A DNA stretch of 64,000 nt. It comes from Nonomuraea sp. SBT364. Lineage in GTDB: Bacteria; Actinomycetota; Actinomycetes; Streptosporangiales; Streptosporangiaceae. Every line of letters begins with the position of its first letter. Position 1 is the first letter of the stretch. A program made the translations under genes and the position numbers. The notes beneath the pieces are model-generated. The model was not told the DNA's origin. It made no database searches and was given only the letters and a program-made list of their open reading frames with translations. Of the stretch, positions 1 through 8,320 are shown piece after piece. The DNA lies in contig NZ_LAVL01000025.1 in assembly GCF_001083785.1 (NCBI RefSeq), positions 17,218 to 81,217 on the forward strand. Direction: 5' to 3'.

Positions 1-46
1 GGCTGTCGAACGTCGGAGGCAGACGGAAGTCGAGGTTGTCCGGCAT
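1..46 (-). CDS. 5' end of a gene of unknown function (partial)
   Basis: An ATG at 46-44 is preceded by a GGGGAG ribosome site and opens a frame running off the window edge. Only 15 residues are visible (MPDNLDFRLPPTFDS), too few to name a family. A 17-bp perfect palindrome lies 17 bases upstream, which suggests this gene is controlled by a dimeric repressor. No function is proposed. Confidence 0.6.
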   Translation of the reverse strand, partial: MPDNLDFRLPPTFDS

Positions 47-62
47 GGCTCTCCCCTGAGTT

Positions 63-79
63 TCAGAACCCGGTTCTGA
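63..79. promoter_or_regulatory. 17-bp palindrome, probable TetR-type operator
   Basis: TCAGAACC-C-GGTTCTGA is a perfect dyad with one central base. It lies just upstream of the minus-strand gene starting at 46, where it would cover the promoter or 5' leader. AGAACC/GGTTCT half-sites are typical of TetR-family operators in actinobacteria (family knowledge); the protein that binds here is unknown. Confidence 0.5.
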
Positions 80-196
80 GCGCACACTAACGCGGGTCCG
101 GCACGAAGGACATGCTCGATGCCCTACGCGTACCGATGCCATCAAAAATAGACATATACATTAAGGGCTCCCTTTCTTGCGCAGCGGGTGTTATTT

Positions 197-222
197 CCCC
201 TATCAGGTAACCCGTATAGGGG
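197..222. promoter_or_regulatory. Nested dyad upstream of the PH-like/kinase pair
   Basis: CCCCTAT (197-203) and ATAGGGG (216-222) form an inverted repeat around a second small palindrome, GGTAACC (206-212). The surrounding 130-230 is unusually A+T-rich for this window and contains TACATT (157-162), a possible -10. The dyad sits about 87 bases before the 309 start. It may be an operator or an mRNA hairpin. Otherwise 47-308 contains no gene I can support. Confidence 0.4.
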
Positions 223-308
223 ATCTGTAACCGCACAACAATCGCCATTGGCGCGTTCCGCAGGGAAGATGGCGAATGTCCCTTCGCAGGGTTGGGCGGT
301 GATCGATC

Positions 309-938
309 ATGAGTCCCTGGGCCGAGGACGAACTGGCCCGCGGCTGGCACAGCGCGTCCCACCTACGGCAATCCTTGCTGGCCGGGCATCCGGTGCCACG
401 GCTCCCGCCGCAGACCGTACGTCTGCACCCCGACGAGATCCTGCACGGAGATACCGAGCTGGGCCACGAGGTGTGGTACGGCATGGACGTCACATATACC
501 CATTCGACGACCGCTTTCGGCGGGCCCGTGTTGTTCACCGCCGGCCTGCTGGCGAGCGCGGCCGGAAATGCCCGCCGGCGACGCCGGGCCGAGGCCATGG
601 CCGCTCAGCAATGGCGGTTCCAGGGCCACAACCGCACCATGCTGACCAACCACCGGCTCATGGCCTTCGCCGCGGACCGGTGGATCACCTGGGAACACCG
701 GGCCATCGTGGAGTTGTGGCCGGCCCCGCAGAACTTCACCTTCACCCTGATCTTCAGCGGCATCGACCCGCTCCGGCTCACGGGGCCCGGCGCGCCATGG
801 TTCAGCGTTCTCCTCGCGTTCCAGCTCTACGGCCCCGCGTTTCTCGCGGAACGCCCCGAATTCCAGAGCATGGGCGGCCGCGCGCTGTCACCCGGGCAGG
901 GCCAAGTGATCGAAGAGCGTCGCGAGCGCGGCACCTGA
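309..938 (+). CDS. PH-like-domain hypothetical protein paired with a membrane kinase
   Basis: 209 residues with no firm family assignment. Residues about 70-85 form one hydrophobic stretch (VLFTAGLLASAAG) followed by an Arg-rich patch. After it comes a pattern often seen in bacterial PH-like proteins: N-[HR]-R-L, then W-I-T-W with alternating beta-type residues, then a GPGAPW motif leading into a hydrophobic tail (GPGAPWFSVLLAF). This resembles actinobacterial proteins annotated only as hypothetical or bPH-like. The start at 309 has no clear Shine-Dalgarno site, but no in-frame alternative is better. The kinase gene follows after 30 bases on the same strand, so the two are probably cotranscribed, and this protein may sense or be phosphorylated by the kinase (inference). 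Confidence 0.7.
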   Translation: MSPWAEDELARGWHSASHLRQSLLAGHPVPRLPPQTVRLHPDEILHGDTELGHEVWYGMDVTYTHSTTAFGGPVLFTAGLLASAAGNARRRRRAEAMAAQQWRFQGHNRTMLTNHRLMAFAADRWITWEHRAIVELWPAPQNFTFTLIFSGIDPLRLTGPGAPWFSVLLAFQLYGPAFLAERPEFQSMGGRALSPGQGQVIEERRERGT

Positions 939-968
939 GGAGACTCGGCAGGAGGAACCCGACCCTTC

Positions 969-3110
969 ATGACCTCCATACACGCGACCGAGTTCGAGGA
1001 CCTGCTCCTGTCCTTGGTCAAGGGGACGGCCGGCTCCCCGCAACTGGAGGGACTGCTCAGCACCGACGAGCGGTCCCGCCGCGACGGGGCCTTCTCCTTC
1101 CTGCGCAACATCATGGACCACATCTCCGACTACGAGTACCAGCAGAACGATGTCACCTTCATCGAGGCCTGCGATCGCGCCATTGCGGAACTGACGGGGG
1201 AAGCGGACGCGTCGCGGCTTCCCATCGCGGGAATCCTGGCGCTGATAGCGCTCAACGCCAAGCTGCTCGAGAGACGATTCGCCCGCCCGGACCGCGCCCT
1301 GCACAGGGCTGCCGACGCCTACTGCAGGAACCTGTTCACGACGACAGCCATCAAGCAGGTCGTCCACATCATCTACGGGCCGGCGGAAACGGAGGGAACC
1401 GCGTTCGAAAGGACGAGCTGGCGCCAGATCAACCCGGACACCTTCGACTACCACAGGGCCGGCACGACGTCGTTCATCCTCAAGGCGACCACCACGGAGC
1501 CCATCGACGAGTCCGGCGCCGAGCGCAAACTCGCCGTCAAGTGTGTGCTGTTCCCTTGGAACAAGCTGACCGCCATCGCCCAGGCGACCGACGAGTACGC
1601 CCGCGTCTACGGTGGCGCGCGGACACCGTCGCTGGTGGTGCATCCGATCGCCTCGACGGAGCGCTGGATCCTCATGCCCTTCCAGGAGGGGCGGACTCTC
1701 AGCGAGCAACTGGCCGCCATGGAGGACCGCACGCCGCCGGCTCCCCTCCCGGAACGGCTGGCCGCGTGCAGGGAGATGGCGGGCAGGCTAACCACGGCCT
1801 TGCACCGGCTCGCCTCCGAGGCTCCGGTCGATCCGGCGAGGCAGGAGAGCCAGCACTTGGACCTTTCGCCGAGCAACATCCTCATCGCGGCGGAGTCGGG
1901 CGACATCAAGTTCATCGATCTGGGTGCGAACCATCTCTACAGCCGCCAGGTCGGCATCGCGGATCACGACGACTCCGTCTACATCGCCCCGGAGGTGAAG
2001 AACAAGGGAACGTCCCCCTCCGCCGACGCCTACTCGGTGGGGATCATCCTCATTCAGATGATCTGTGGCTACCCTCCCCGCGACGGCCGCGCCCCGGACG
2101 AGATCTGGCAGCTGAGCCCCGACCTGGGACGCGCGCTCGAGGACCTCATCGAGGAGGATCACCACAAGCGGCTACTCCTCCTCCCGGACGGTCCGGCGAC
2201 CTTCGCGCTGATCGGCACGTTTCTCGACCATGCCATTGAGCTGGCGCAGAAGGAGCCCGACGCCAGCGCTTCCGAGCACAGAAGGCGGCTCGCACGCGCG
2301 CTTCCGACCTCGATCGAGGTGTCCACGCAGTATTCCCAGTGGAGGCTCAGCAAGCGACTCGACATCGTGCGGGCCGAAGACGGGTACCTGCTCCTCTTCG
2401 CCTTCCTTGCGACCGCGTGCTGGTGGTTCATCCTGGCGAAGACGGCGTTGTTCAAGCTGGACGACATCGTGACGCTCGAAATGGACGACCTGCCGCGCGG
2501 GGTCGAGCTCGCCGCGCAGATCATCGCGCTGAGTCAGGGACTGATCGGTGCCAAGTTCTATCAGACCATCCTGGCCAGGCTGACGGCCCGGCGAGTTCCG
2601 GGCACTCTGGCCAGAATAACCGAGGCCAGTATCAGGCTCATGCCCTTCGTCGCCCTCCTCACCACCATCACGTCGGTCTTCTGGATTCCGGCGCTGTGGG
2701 CGTGGGGTTGCGCGGTCGGGGCGGCCCTCGTGGCCGTGTGCAACTGGCTGACCCTGACCCTCACCACGCGCATGTACCAGGCCGGGCTGGAGGCTGGGCT
2801 GTCCACCGTCCCGCCGGTGGGCGAGCTCCGGGCGCGTGGCTACGAGCAGTGGTGGTGGACGATGCTTCTCTACGCCGTCGTCATCACCGTCATCGCGGCA
2901 GGGTTGCAGACGGGTCTGATGAAGGACCTCTGGGCGTACGTGTTCGGCCTGGTGCTGATCAGTGTCGGCATCCATTACATCTCGAAGTTCGTCGTGGCCG
3001 GGCCCGGTGTCCGGGCGGAGCTCGCCCGGGCCTTCGCCGCGGGCGAGCGGGTGGCGATTCTCGACGCCCGTGAGGGAGGTCAGGTCAAGCAGTGGCCCCC
3101 GCGCTGGTGA
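969..3110 (+). CDS. Serine/threonine protein kinase with C-terminal membrane domain
   Basis: 713 residues. An all-helical N-terminal region (about 1-140) precedes a divergent Hanks-type kinase domain. Visible catalytic elements are the AVK lysine (K191), HLDLSPSN (catalytic D298, N303), D317-L-G in place of DFG, APE (E342) and SADAYSVG. After a linker, residues about 470-700 hold several hydrophobic segments, so the kinase faces the cytoplasm and its carboxy end is embedded in the membrane. Actinobacterial PknB-type kinases usually have one central membrane span and an extracellular sensor; here there is no PASTA or other known sensor and the membrane part has several passes. An AGGAGG site (950-955) lies 13 bases before the ATG, a long spacing. 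Its substrate is unknown; the upstream PH-like protein is the obvious candidate partner. Confidence 0.85.
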   Translation: MTSIHATEFEDLLLSLVKGTAGSPQLEGLLSTDERSRRDGAFSFLRNIMDHISDYEYQQNDVTFIEACDRAIAELTGEADASRLPIAGILALIALNAKLLERRFARPDRALHRAADAYCRNLFTTTAIKQVVHIIYGPAETEGTAFERTSWRQINPDTFDYHRAGTTSFILKATTTEPIDESGAERKLAVKCVLFPWNKLTAIAQATDEYARVYGGARTPSLVVHPIASTERWILMPFQEGRTLSEQLAAMEDRTPPAPLPERLAACREMAGRLTTALHRLASEAPVDPARQESQHLDLSPSNILIAAESGDIKFIDLGANHLYSRQVGIADHDDSVYIAPEVKNKGTSPSADAYSVGIILIQMICGYPPRDGRAPDEIWQLSPDLGRALEDLIEEDHHKRLLLLPDGPATFALIGTFLDHAIELAQKEPDASASEHRRRLARALPTSIEVSTQYSQWRLSKRLDIVRAEDGYLLLFAFLATACWWFILAKTALFKLDDIVTLEMDDLPRGVELAAQIIALSQGLIGAKFYQTILARLTARRVPGTLARITEASIRLMPFVALLTTITSVFWIPALWAWGCAVGAALVAVCNWLTLTLTTRMYQAGLEAGLSTVPPVGELRARGYEQWWWTMLLYAVVITVIAAGLQTGLMKDLWAYVFGLVLISVGIHYISKFVVAGPGVRAELARAFAAGERVAILDAREGGQVKQWPPRW

Positions 3111-3190
3111 CCAGGCCGCCGACGCATGACGCACGCCTTCACCTGACCCGCTCGCCGCGCCGCCGTCTCGACTCTCCTGCGCATGATCCC

Positions 3191-3196
3191 TAAAAT
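3191..3196 (+). promoter_or_regulatory. -10 box of a probable leaderless transcript (M1 peptidase)
   Basis: TAAAAT lies exactly at -12 to -7 relative to the A of the ATG at 3203, and there is no Shine-Dalgarno sequence in between. In actinobacteria this geometry marks a leaderless mRNA beginning at the start codon. Confidence 0.55.
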
Positions 3197-3202
3197 GCGC
3201 GG

Positions 3203-4612
3203 ATGCGGAAATTATCCCTACTCCTCCTGGCCACGGCGCTGACCGCCACCAGCGGCGGCGTCGCATCGGCGGCCCCCACGGCCCCGCCGATGGACCTGGC
3301 CCCCTATGCGAAGGGGCGCTCGCAACCGGTCCAGGACCCGGTCTACCCCGCATACGGCAACCCGTCGATCGACGTGCTGCACTACGGCCTGGAGCTGGGC
3401 TGGCAGCCGTCCGGGCGGAGCCTGACGGGCACCGCCACGCTCACCGTCCGGGCGGTGGAGCGGCTCAGCGAGATCCGGCTCGACTTCGGCCGCGCCCTCA
3501 AGATCGACGAGGTGACCGTCGGCGGCAAGGCGGTCAAGCCCCGGCACCACAAGGACGACCTGACGATCCCGCTGCCCGCCCCGCTCGCCGCCGACCAGGG
3601 CGCCCGGGTCGTGATCCGCTACCACGGCGTGCCGAAACCCCACAAGTCCGGGCAGCGGCGTATCGACCTCGAACTGCTCGGCCTGCGCTCGGCCGCCGAC
3701 GGTTCCGCCTGGGCGCTGCAGGAGCCCTTCGGCGCGTTCACCTGGTTCCCGGTGAACGACCACCCGTCGGACGAGGCGCTCTACGACGTCGCCATCACCG
3801 TCCCCAAGGGCTGGGCGGGTGTCTCGCACGGGAAGTACCTGGGCAAGAGCGAGAAGGGACGCGAGGCCACCTACCGCTGGCAGTCGACCGAACCCGTCGC
3901 CAGCTACCTCACGCTGTTCACCGCCGACAGGTACCGGCTGCACCGGGACAAGGGTCCCCGCGGCATCCCGATCACCTACTGGACGCGTAAGGAGGACGAC
4001 AGGATGCTGCGGGTGGCGCGCGGCTTGCCGGACCTGATGCGCTGGATGGAGAAGAAGGCGGGACCGTACCCGTTCCCCAGCGCCGGGGTGGTCGCCACCA
4101 GCGAGTCCGGCATGGAGACCCAGCAGATGATCGCCCTCGGCGGGCACTACATGCGCCCCCGGATCGTGCTGCACGAGCTCGCGCACCACTGGTTCGGCAA
4201 CAGCGTCGGCCCGCGCACCTGGAAGGACGTGTGGCTGAACGAGGGCTTCGCCATGTACTTCGAGATGCAGTGGACCGCCGACCACGAGCCGGGCACGATC
4301 GAGGACTTCATGTCCGGCCTGCGCGTGCGCGAGAAGCACATGCGCCAGGAGATGGGCCCGCCGGGTGACTACCGGCGCGACTGGTTCGCGGGCAGCAACG
4401 TCTACTACGCGCCCGCGCTGATGCTGCACGAGATCCGCAAGCAGATCGGCGACGAGAGGTTCTTCGCCATGACCCGCGCCTGGGTCCAGGAGCACCGCAA
4501 CACCGGCCAGGACCGGGCGTCCTTCACCGCCTGGGTCAACCACCACACGGGCACGGACTTCACCGCGCTGATCGACGCCTGGCTCGACTCCAGGACCAGC
4601 CCCGAGAGCTAG
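3203..4612 (+). CDS. Secreted M1-family zinc metallopeptidase
   Basis: 469 residues with an N-terminal Sec signal peptide ending near the ASAAP site. A beta-rich N-terminal domain is followed by the gluzincin motif H324-E325-L-A-H328 and the third zinc ligand E347 in NEGF, the HExxH-x18-E spacing of M1 aminopeptidases. The GAMEN exopeptidase motif is degenerate (GMETQ), so amino-terminal specificity is less certain. The protein is shorter than classic 850-residue aminopeptidase N and resembles the short secreted actinobacterial M1 enzymes lacking the C-terminal helical domain. It probably trims extracellular peptides. Codon 4 (3212-3214) is TTA, read only by the bldA tRNA in streptomycetes. 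The gene appears to be leaderless. Confidence 0.88.
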   Translation: MRKLSLLLLATALTATSGGVASAAPTAPPMDLAPYAKGRSQPVQDPVYPAYGNPSIDVLHYGLELGWQPSGRSLTGTATLTVRAVERLSEIRLDFGRALKIDEVTVGGKAVKPRHHKDDLTIPLPAPLAADQGARVVIRYHGVPKPHKSGQRRIDLELLGLRSAADGSAWALQEPFGAFTWFPVNDHPSDEALYDVAITVPKGWAGVSHGKYLGKSEKGREATYRWQSTEPVASYLTLFTADRYRLHRDKGPRGIPITYWTRKEDDRMLRVARGLPDLMRWMEKKAGPYPFPSAGVVATSESGMETQQMIALGGHYMRPRIVLHELAHHWFGNSVGPRTWKDVWLNEGFAMYFEMQWTADHEPGTIEDFMSGLRVREKHMRQEMGPPGDYRRDWFAGSNVYYAPALMLHEIRKQIGDERFFAMTRAWVQEHRNTGQDRASFTAWVNHHTGTDFTALIDAWLDSRTSPES

Positions 4613-4618
4613 CCGGTG

Positions 4619-4643
4619 GCGCCGCCTCCGAGCGAGGCGGCGT
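4619..4643 (+). terminator. Hairpin after the M1 peptidase gene
   Basis: GCCGCCTC (4621-4628) and GAGGCGGC (4634-4641) pair around a 5-base loop, and the stem extends by C4620-G4642 plus a G-U pair. There is no T tract, as is common for hairpin terminators in high-G+C actinobacteria. Confidence 0.5.
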
Positions 4644-4699
4644 CAGCGGCCGTCAGGCGGGCGGGAGAAAACGCTCTTTCGGCAGAGCGGCGAGTGAAA

Positions 4700-4786
4700 G
4701 GGTGGAGCTATGGGGATTCGAACCCCAGACCTCCTCCATGCCATGGAGGCGCGCTACCAACTGCGCCATAGCCCCTTGCGATGCGT
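4700..4786. repeat. 87-bp direct repeat, copy 1 (contains tRNA-Ala)
   Basis: This segment is identical base for base and in the same orientation to 48735-48821. It comprises the whole tRNA-Ala gene plus 3 bases on its 3' side and 11 bases (TTGCGATGCGT) of its 5' flank. The copies stand about 44 kb apart. Confidence 0.85.
4703..4775 (-). tRNA. tRNA-Ala (anticodon GGC)
   Basis: 73 bases read on the minus strand from 4775. The acceptor stem GGGGCTA/TAGCTCC has the G3-U70 pair that identifies alanine tRNA. The anticodon stem CCTCC/GGAGG encloses the 7-base loop ATGGCAT, so the anticodon is GGC and reads GCC. The T-arm GGTTCGAATCC is standard and the discriminator base is A73. The CCA end is not encoded: the next genomic bases are CCC. 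An identical gene lies at 48738-48810. Confidence 0.95.
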
Positions 4787-4868
4787 GCATCAGTCTAACG
4801 GACTCCGCTCACCTCTCTGTACGCCTTTATCCGGCGGCGCACTCCGCAGCGCGCCGCCGGACAGCGTT

Positions 4869-6377
4869 TCAGGAGGTGACCGCGCCGGCCTTGCCGATGA
4901 GGTCGGCCAGCTCGCTCACCATCGGGTCCTCCGCCGCGCCGGACAGCCGCCTGGCGTGCTCGCCCAGCGCGGGCAGGTCGAGCCCGAACGCCTCCCTGTC
5001 CCGCATGTAGAGGGCGAACGCGGCGGCCACCACGTCGACCTGCAGGCGCAGGGGGGCGCCCCGCCACAGGGCCTCGGACAGGTCGCCGACGCTCACCGCG
5101 CCGCTCGCCTCGCTGGGCACGCGGGTGTCGGGGTCCTGCCAGCGCACGGTCGCGGTGGCGAGCTGGCCCTCGGCGCCGGCCTTGAGTCGTACGGAGTACA
5201 GCGCGGTGACGGCATGCCCGGGGCCGATCTCGCCGCCGTCACGCGAGTCGTCGCGGAACTCCTCGGTGTCCAGGGCGCGGTTCTCGTAGCCGAGGAGCTG
5301 GTAGCTCTCCACCACCGACGGGTTGAAGACGACCTGCGCCTTGGCGTCGCGGGCGCGCAGCTCGATGCTGGCGGGCAGCTGGGTGGCGAAGATCTTGTCG
5401 GCCTCCTCCTGGGTGGAGACGTACACGGCCGCGCCGTCGCCGTTGTCGGCGAGCTGTTCCATGAGCTCGTCGCCGTACTCGCGGCCGACGCCGACGGTGA
5501 GAAGGGTGATCTGCCGTCCGGCGTGCTCCTTGACCCGGTCGAGAATCGCCTGCCATGCGGTGCTGCCCTGGTTGGCCAGGCCGTCGGAGAGCAGGATGAC
5601 GCGGTTCGTGGCGGCGGGGCGGTGCGCGGCGGCCGCTTCCCGGTAGCCGAGGACGAGACCGGACTCCAGGTTCGTGCCGCCTTCGGTGCTGAGCTCGTCG
5701 ACGGCCCGGTGCAGGTCGTCCCTGGCGGTGAGCGGGGTCATCGCCGCCAGCACCCGGGCCTCTTCGCTGAAGGCCACGATGGAGACCTGGTCGCCGGGGG
5801 CGAGCTGGTCGAGCAGCGTGTGCAGGGCCTGCTTGACCAGGTCGAGGCGGCCGGTCTCGGCCATGGAGCCGGAGACGTCGACGACGAAGGTGAGGTTGGC
5901 GGGGCGCCGGGCCTCGGCGGACGAGCGGCGGGTCTGCAGGCCGACGCGCAGGACGGCCCGGCCCGGCTCGTCCAGCAGGGCGCCGTCGGTGTGGACGGTG
6001 AAGCCGTCGTCCCGGGGTTCGGCGTAGTCCTGCTTGAAGGAGTTGACGAACTCCTCCGGGCGGATCCCGCCGGGCTCGGGCCAGCGGCCCTCCTGGAGGG
6101 TGCGGCGCGTGTAGGCGTACGAGGCGGTGTCCACGTCCAGGGCGAAGGTGGAGATCTGCGCCCGCGTCGTGTCCTTCTCCTGGTCCTGCCGGTCTTCCCG
6201 GCTCTCCTGGTTCTCCCGGCTTTCCTGGTTCTTCTGGTCCTGGCCGGTGGTCGCCCGGGGTACTTCTTGGGGGGCCGCTCGTTCGCCGGCGCTGGGCCGG
6301 CCTCCCGGGCCGCCGCACGCGGCGAGCGCGAGCAGCCCAGCGATTGCGACAGTTGCCATCAAAGGACGAAATTTCAT
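4869..6377 (-). CDS. VWA-domain lipoprotein, YfbK-like
   Basis: 502 residues. The N-terminus is a lipoprotein signal peptide with lipobox LAAC (C21), so the protein is anchored to the outer face of the membrane. A charged linker with the repeat NQESRENQESRED (about 50-62) is followed by an N-terminal domain starting with the ISTFALDVDTASY block typical of YfbK-type proteins. The VWA domain has a complete MIDAS: D167-x-S169-x-S171, a Thr in the TNLESG segment and Asp in LSDG. A beta-rich C-terminal region matches the DUF3520 position in that family. A strong GGAGGTGG site precedes the ATG. It probably binds a protein ligand in a metal-dependent way. It is transcribed divergently from the gene at 6514, and nothing nearby reveals its partner. 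Confidence 0.85.
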   Translation of the reverse strand: MKFRPLMATVAIAGLLALAACGGPGGRPSAGERAAPQEVPRATTGQDQKNQESRENQESREDRQDQEKDTTRAQISTFALDVDTASYAYTRRTLQEGRWPEPGGIRPEEFVNSFKQDYAEPRDDGFTVHTDGALLDEPGRAVLRVGLQTRRSSAEARRPANLTFVVDVSGSMAETGRLDLVKQALHTLLDQLAPGDQVSIVAFSEEARVLAAMTPLTARDDLHRAVDELSTEGGTNLESGLVLGYREAAAAHRPAATNRVILLSDGLANQGSTAWQAILDRVKEHAGRQITLLTVGVGREYGDELMEQLADNGDGAAVYVSTQEEADKIFATQLPASIELRARDAKAQVVFNPSVVESYQLLGYENRALDTEEFRDDSRDGGEIGPGHAVTALYSVRLKAGAEGQLATATVRWQDPDTRVPSEASGAVSVGDLSEALWRGAPLRLQVDVVAAAFALYMRDREAFGLDLPALGEHARRLSGAAEDPMVSELADLIGKAGAVTS

Positions 6378-6513
6378 CAGCTATTGCCACCTCCAGGCCC
6401 TATGACGGCCCTGGCCCCCGGGGTGGCCGGGCCGGTGACGTAAGCGACGGCAAACCGCGATCCACGCGTGATCGATTGTGGTGAACCGGTGATATCCGGT
6501 AGGCATTGTCGTC

Positions 6514-8298
6514 GTGCGCGTCTATTTGGGGTTGGCCGCAAAGGGCCACGAGATTCCCGCCCGTGTCCTGGACAGGGTCCGATCCGTTATCGAGACCGCC
6601 TTCCCGGTGCCTGCCGAGGTGATCCGGGGCGGCGAGTGGCACGGCCGGGAGGTGTCGCTGTTCGGCTGGTCGAACGAGCCCGACGACTCCCGGCAGCCTC
6701 CGCTGATCTCCGAACGCGGCGGCCGCGTGCTCGGGCTGAACGGCCACCTGGCCGATCCGGCCGACGCCGCCCGGCTGCTGGACGATCCGTCGGCAGGCGA
6801 CGTGGGCGGCTGCTTCTCCGCCTGGGTGGCACGCGACGGCGAGCTGGCCGCCGCGACCGCGATCAACCGCGTCTGTCCCGTCTTCTACGCCGAGACGCCC
6901 GACCTGCACGTGGTGGGCAGCCGGGCGCTGCTCGTGCACCTGGCCGCCCGGCAGGACGACCGGATCGACCACGACGTGCCCGCCCTCCAGACGATGATCC
7001 GGCAGGGCTTCTTCCTGTCGGACGAGACGCCGTACCGGGGAGTGACGGCGCTGCGCCCGAGCTCGCGGATCGACGTGCGGGACGGGCGCCGGACGATCAC
7101 CGAGACCCCGCTGCCGCAGGCGGCGGGCTGGCCCGACACGGCGCGGCGCAAGCGGGCGGCGATCGGCGAGCTGGCCGACGCGCTGCTGGCGACCGTGGCC
7201 CCGCTGCGCGACCTCGGCGAGCCGGTCAACCTGGCGCTGACCGGCGGGCGCGACACCCGCATCCTGGCCGCGCTGCTGCACGCCGCGCGGGTGCCGTTCC
7301 GGGTCACCACGAACGGCCTCGACACGCATCCGGACGTGATCCTGGCCCGGCAGATCGCCGCCCGGCTCAAGGTCGAGCACACCGTGATCGCCCCGCAGCA
7401 GACCGCCGAGCGTGACGCCGTGCTGGTGGAGCACCCGCTGAGCCGGGCTTGGGAGACGCTGCGCACGTGTGAGGGGATGACCTCGGCGTACGAGACGATC
7501 GTGAGCTACCTCCCGTACTCCAGCAAGGCCACCATGTCCGGGCAGAGCGGCGAGACGCTGCGGGCGGGCAGCCTGAACCTGCTCCAGACCGACCTGAGCG
7601 ACAAGGCCCTGCTGCGCCGCATCAACAACACGTTCTACAAGGACGAGAAGCTGTTCACCGCCGAGGCGAACGAGCACGCCCGCGAGCTGGCCAAGCCCTG
7701 GCAGGCCCGGCCGGACCGGCTGGAGGCGCTCGACCACATCTACATCTGGTACAAGGTCGGCCGCTGGCAGGCCAGCGCCCGCGCGGGGTCGCTGCGGCGG
7801 GGCGACCCGGTCCGCCCGTTCCTGGACAACCGGGTGGTACGGGCCGCGCTGGCGCTGGACCAGGGCTGGCGGCTCTCGGAAGAGGTGATTTATTCGCTCA
7901 TCTTGAGATTCGCCCCGGAGCTGCGGGACGTCCCCATCGAAGGCAAGCCGTGGCGGTTCGTCGAAGGGATGGCGCCGCGACGCTGGTGGGAGCGGACGCA
8001 CGTGCCCCCGCCGCACATGCCGACGGCCAAGACCGGCGGCGGCTGGAGCTGGCGGACCAGCCCCGGCCCCGAGCTGACCGACGTGCTGCGGCAGCAGGTG
8101 CTCGGCAACCTGGACGCGCTCACCCCGATCGTGAACCCGGACGAGGTGCGCGCCCTGTTCGCCGACCCGGTGGTCAAGAAGCCCGCCACCGCCTGGCACC
8201 TCTACACGGTCAGCACGCTCCTGACCGGCGCGTACCCCGGCAAGGAGCCCGAGGGCCTGGAGCGCATCGCCGTGTCCAAGCCCGCACCGAAGCCCTGA
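6514..8298 (+). CDS. Asparagine-synthetase-like ATP-pyrophosphatase protein
   Basis: 594 residues, beginning at a GTG. The C-terminal half (about 200-560) is an asparagine-synthase-type domain with a PP-loop variant LTGGRD (242-247) where AsnB has SGG-x-D, so ATP activation of a carboxylate is plausible. The N-terminal part (about 45-190) resembles the structural core of a class II glutamine amidotransferase (FSAWVARDGELAAATAINRVCPVFYAE), but there is no Cys at position 2, so it cannot hydrolyse glutamine in the usual way. Such amidotransferase-dead homologues occur in natural-product and lasso-peptide clusters, but no precursor gene was found beside it. It stands alone and is divergent from the VWA lipoprotein gene. 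Its substrate is unknown. Confidence 0.75.
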   Translation: MRVYLGLAAKGHEIPARVLDRVRSVIETAFPVPAEVIRGGEWHGREVSLFGWSNEPDDSRQPPLISERGGRVLGLNGHLADPADAARLLDDPSAGDVGGCFSAWVARDGELAAATAINRVCPVFYAETPDLHVVGSRALLVHLAARQDDRIDHDVPALQTMIRQGFFLSDETPYRGVTALRPSSRIDVRDGRRTITETPLPQAAGWPDTARRKRAAIGELADALLATVAPLRDLGEPVNLALTGGRDTRILAALLHAARVPFRVTTNGLDTHPDVILARQIAARLKVEHTVIAPQQTAERDAVLVEHPLSRAWETLRTCEGMTSAYETIVSYLPYSSKATMSGQSGETLRAGSLNLLQTDLSDKALLRRINNTFYKDEKLFTAEANEHARELAKPWQARPDRLEALDHIYIWYKVGRWQASARAGSLRRGDPVRPFLDNRVVRAALALDQGWRLSEEVIYSLILRFAPELRDVPIEGKPWRFVEGMAPRRWWERTHVPPPHMPTAKTGGGWSWRTSPGPELTDVLRQQVLGNLDALTPIVNPDEVRALFADPVVKKPATAWHLYTVSTLLTGAYPGKEPEGLERIAVSKPAPKP

Positions 8299-8320
8299 AC
8301 AGGCCCTGAACAGCCCCTCA

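Noticed and set aside
188..2239. 683-codon frame overlapping the PH-like and kinase genes
   Set aside because: Arg/Pro/His-rich out-of-frame product; the kinase motifs lie in the other frame.
4702..5010. 102-codon frame starting MELWGFEPQTSSMPW
   Set aside because: This is translation of the antisense strand of tRNA-Ala, a common false gene call; the same peptide appears at the second tRNA copy.
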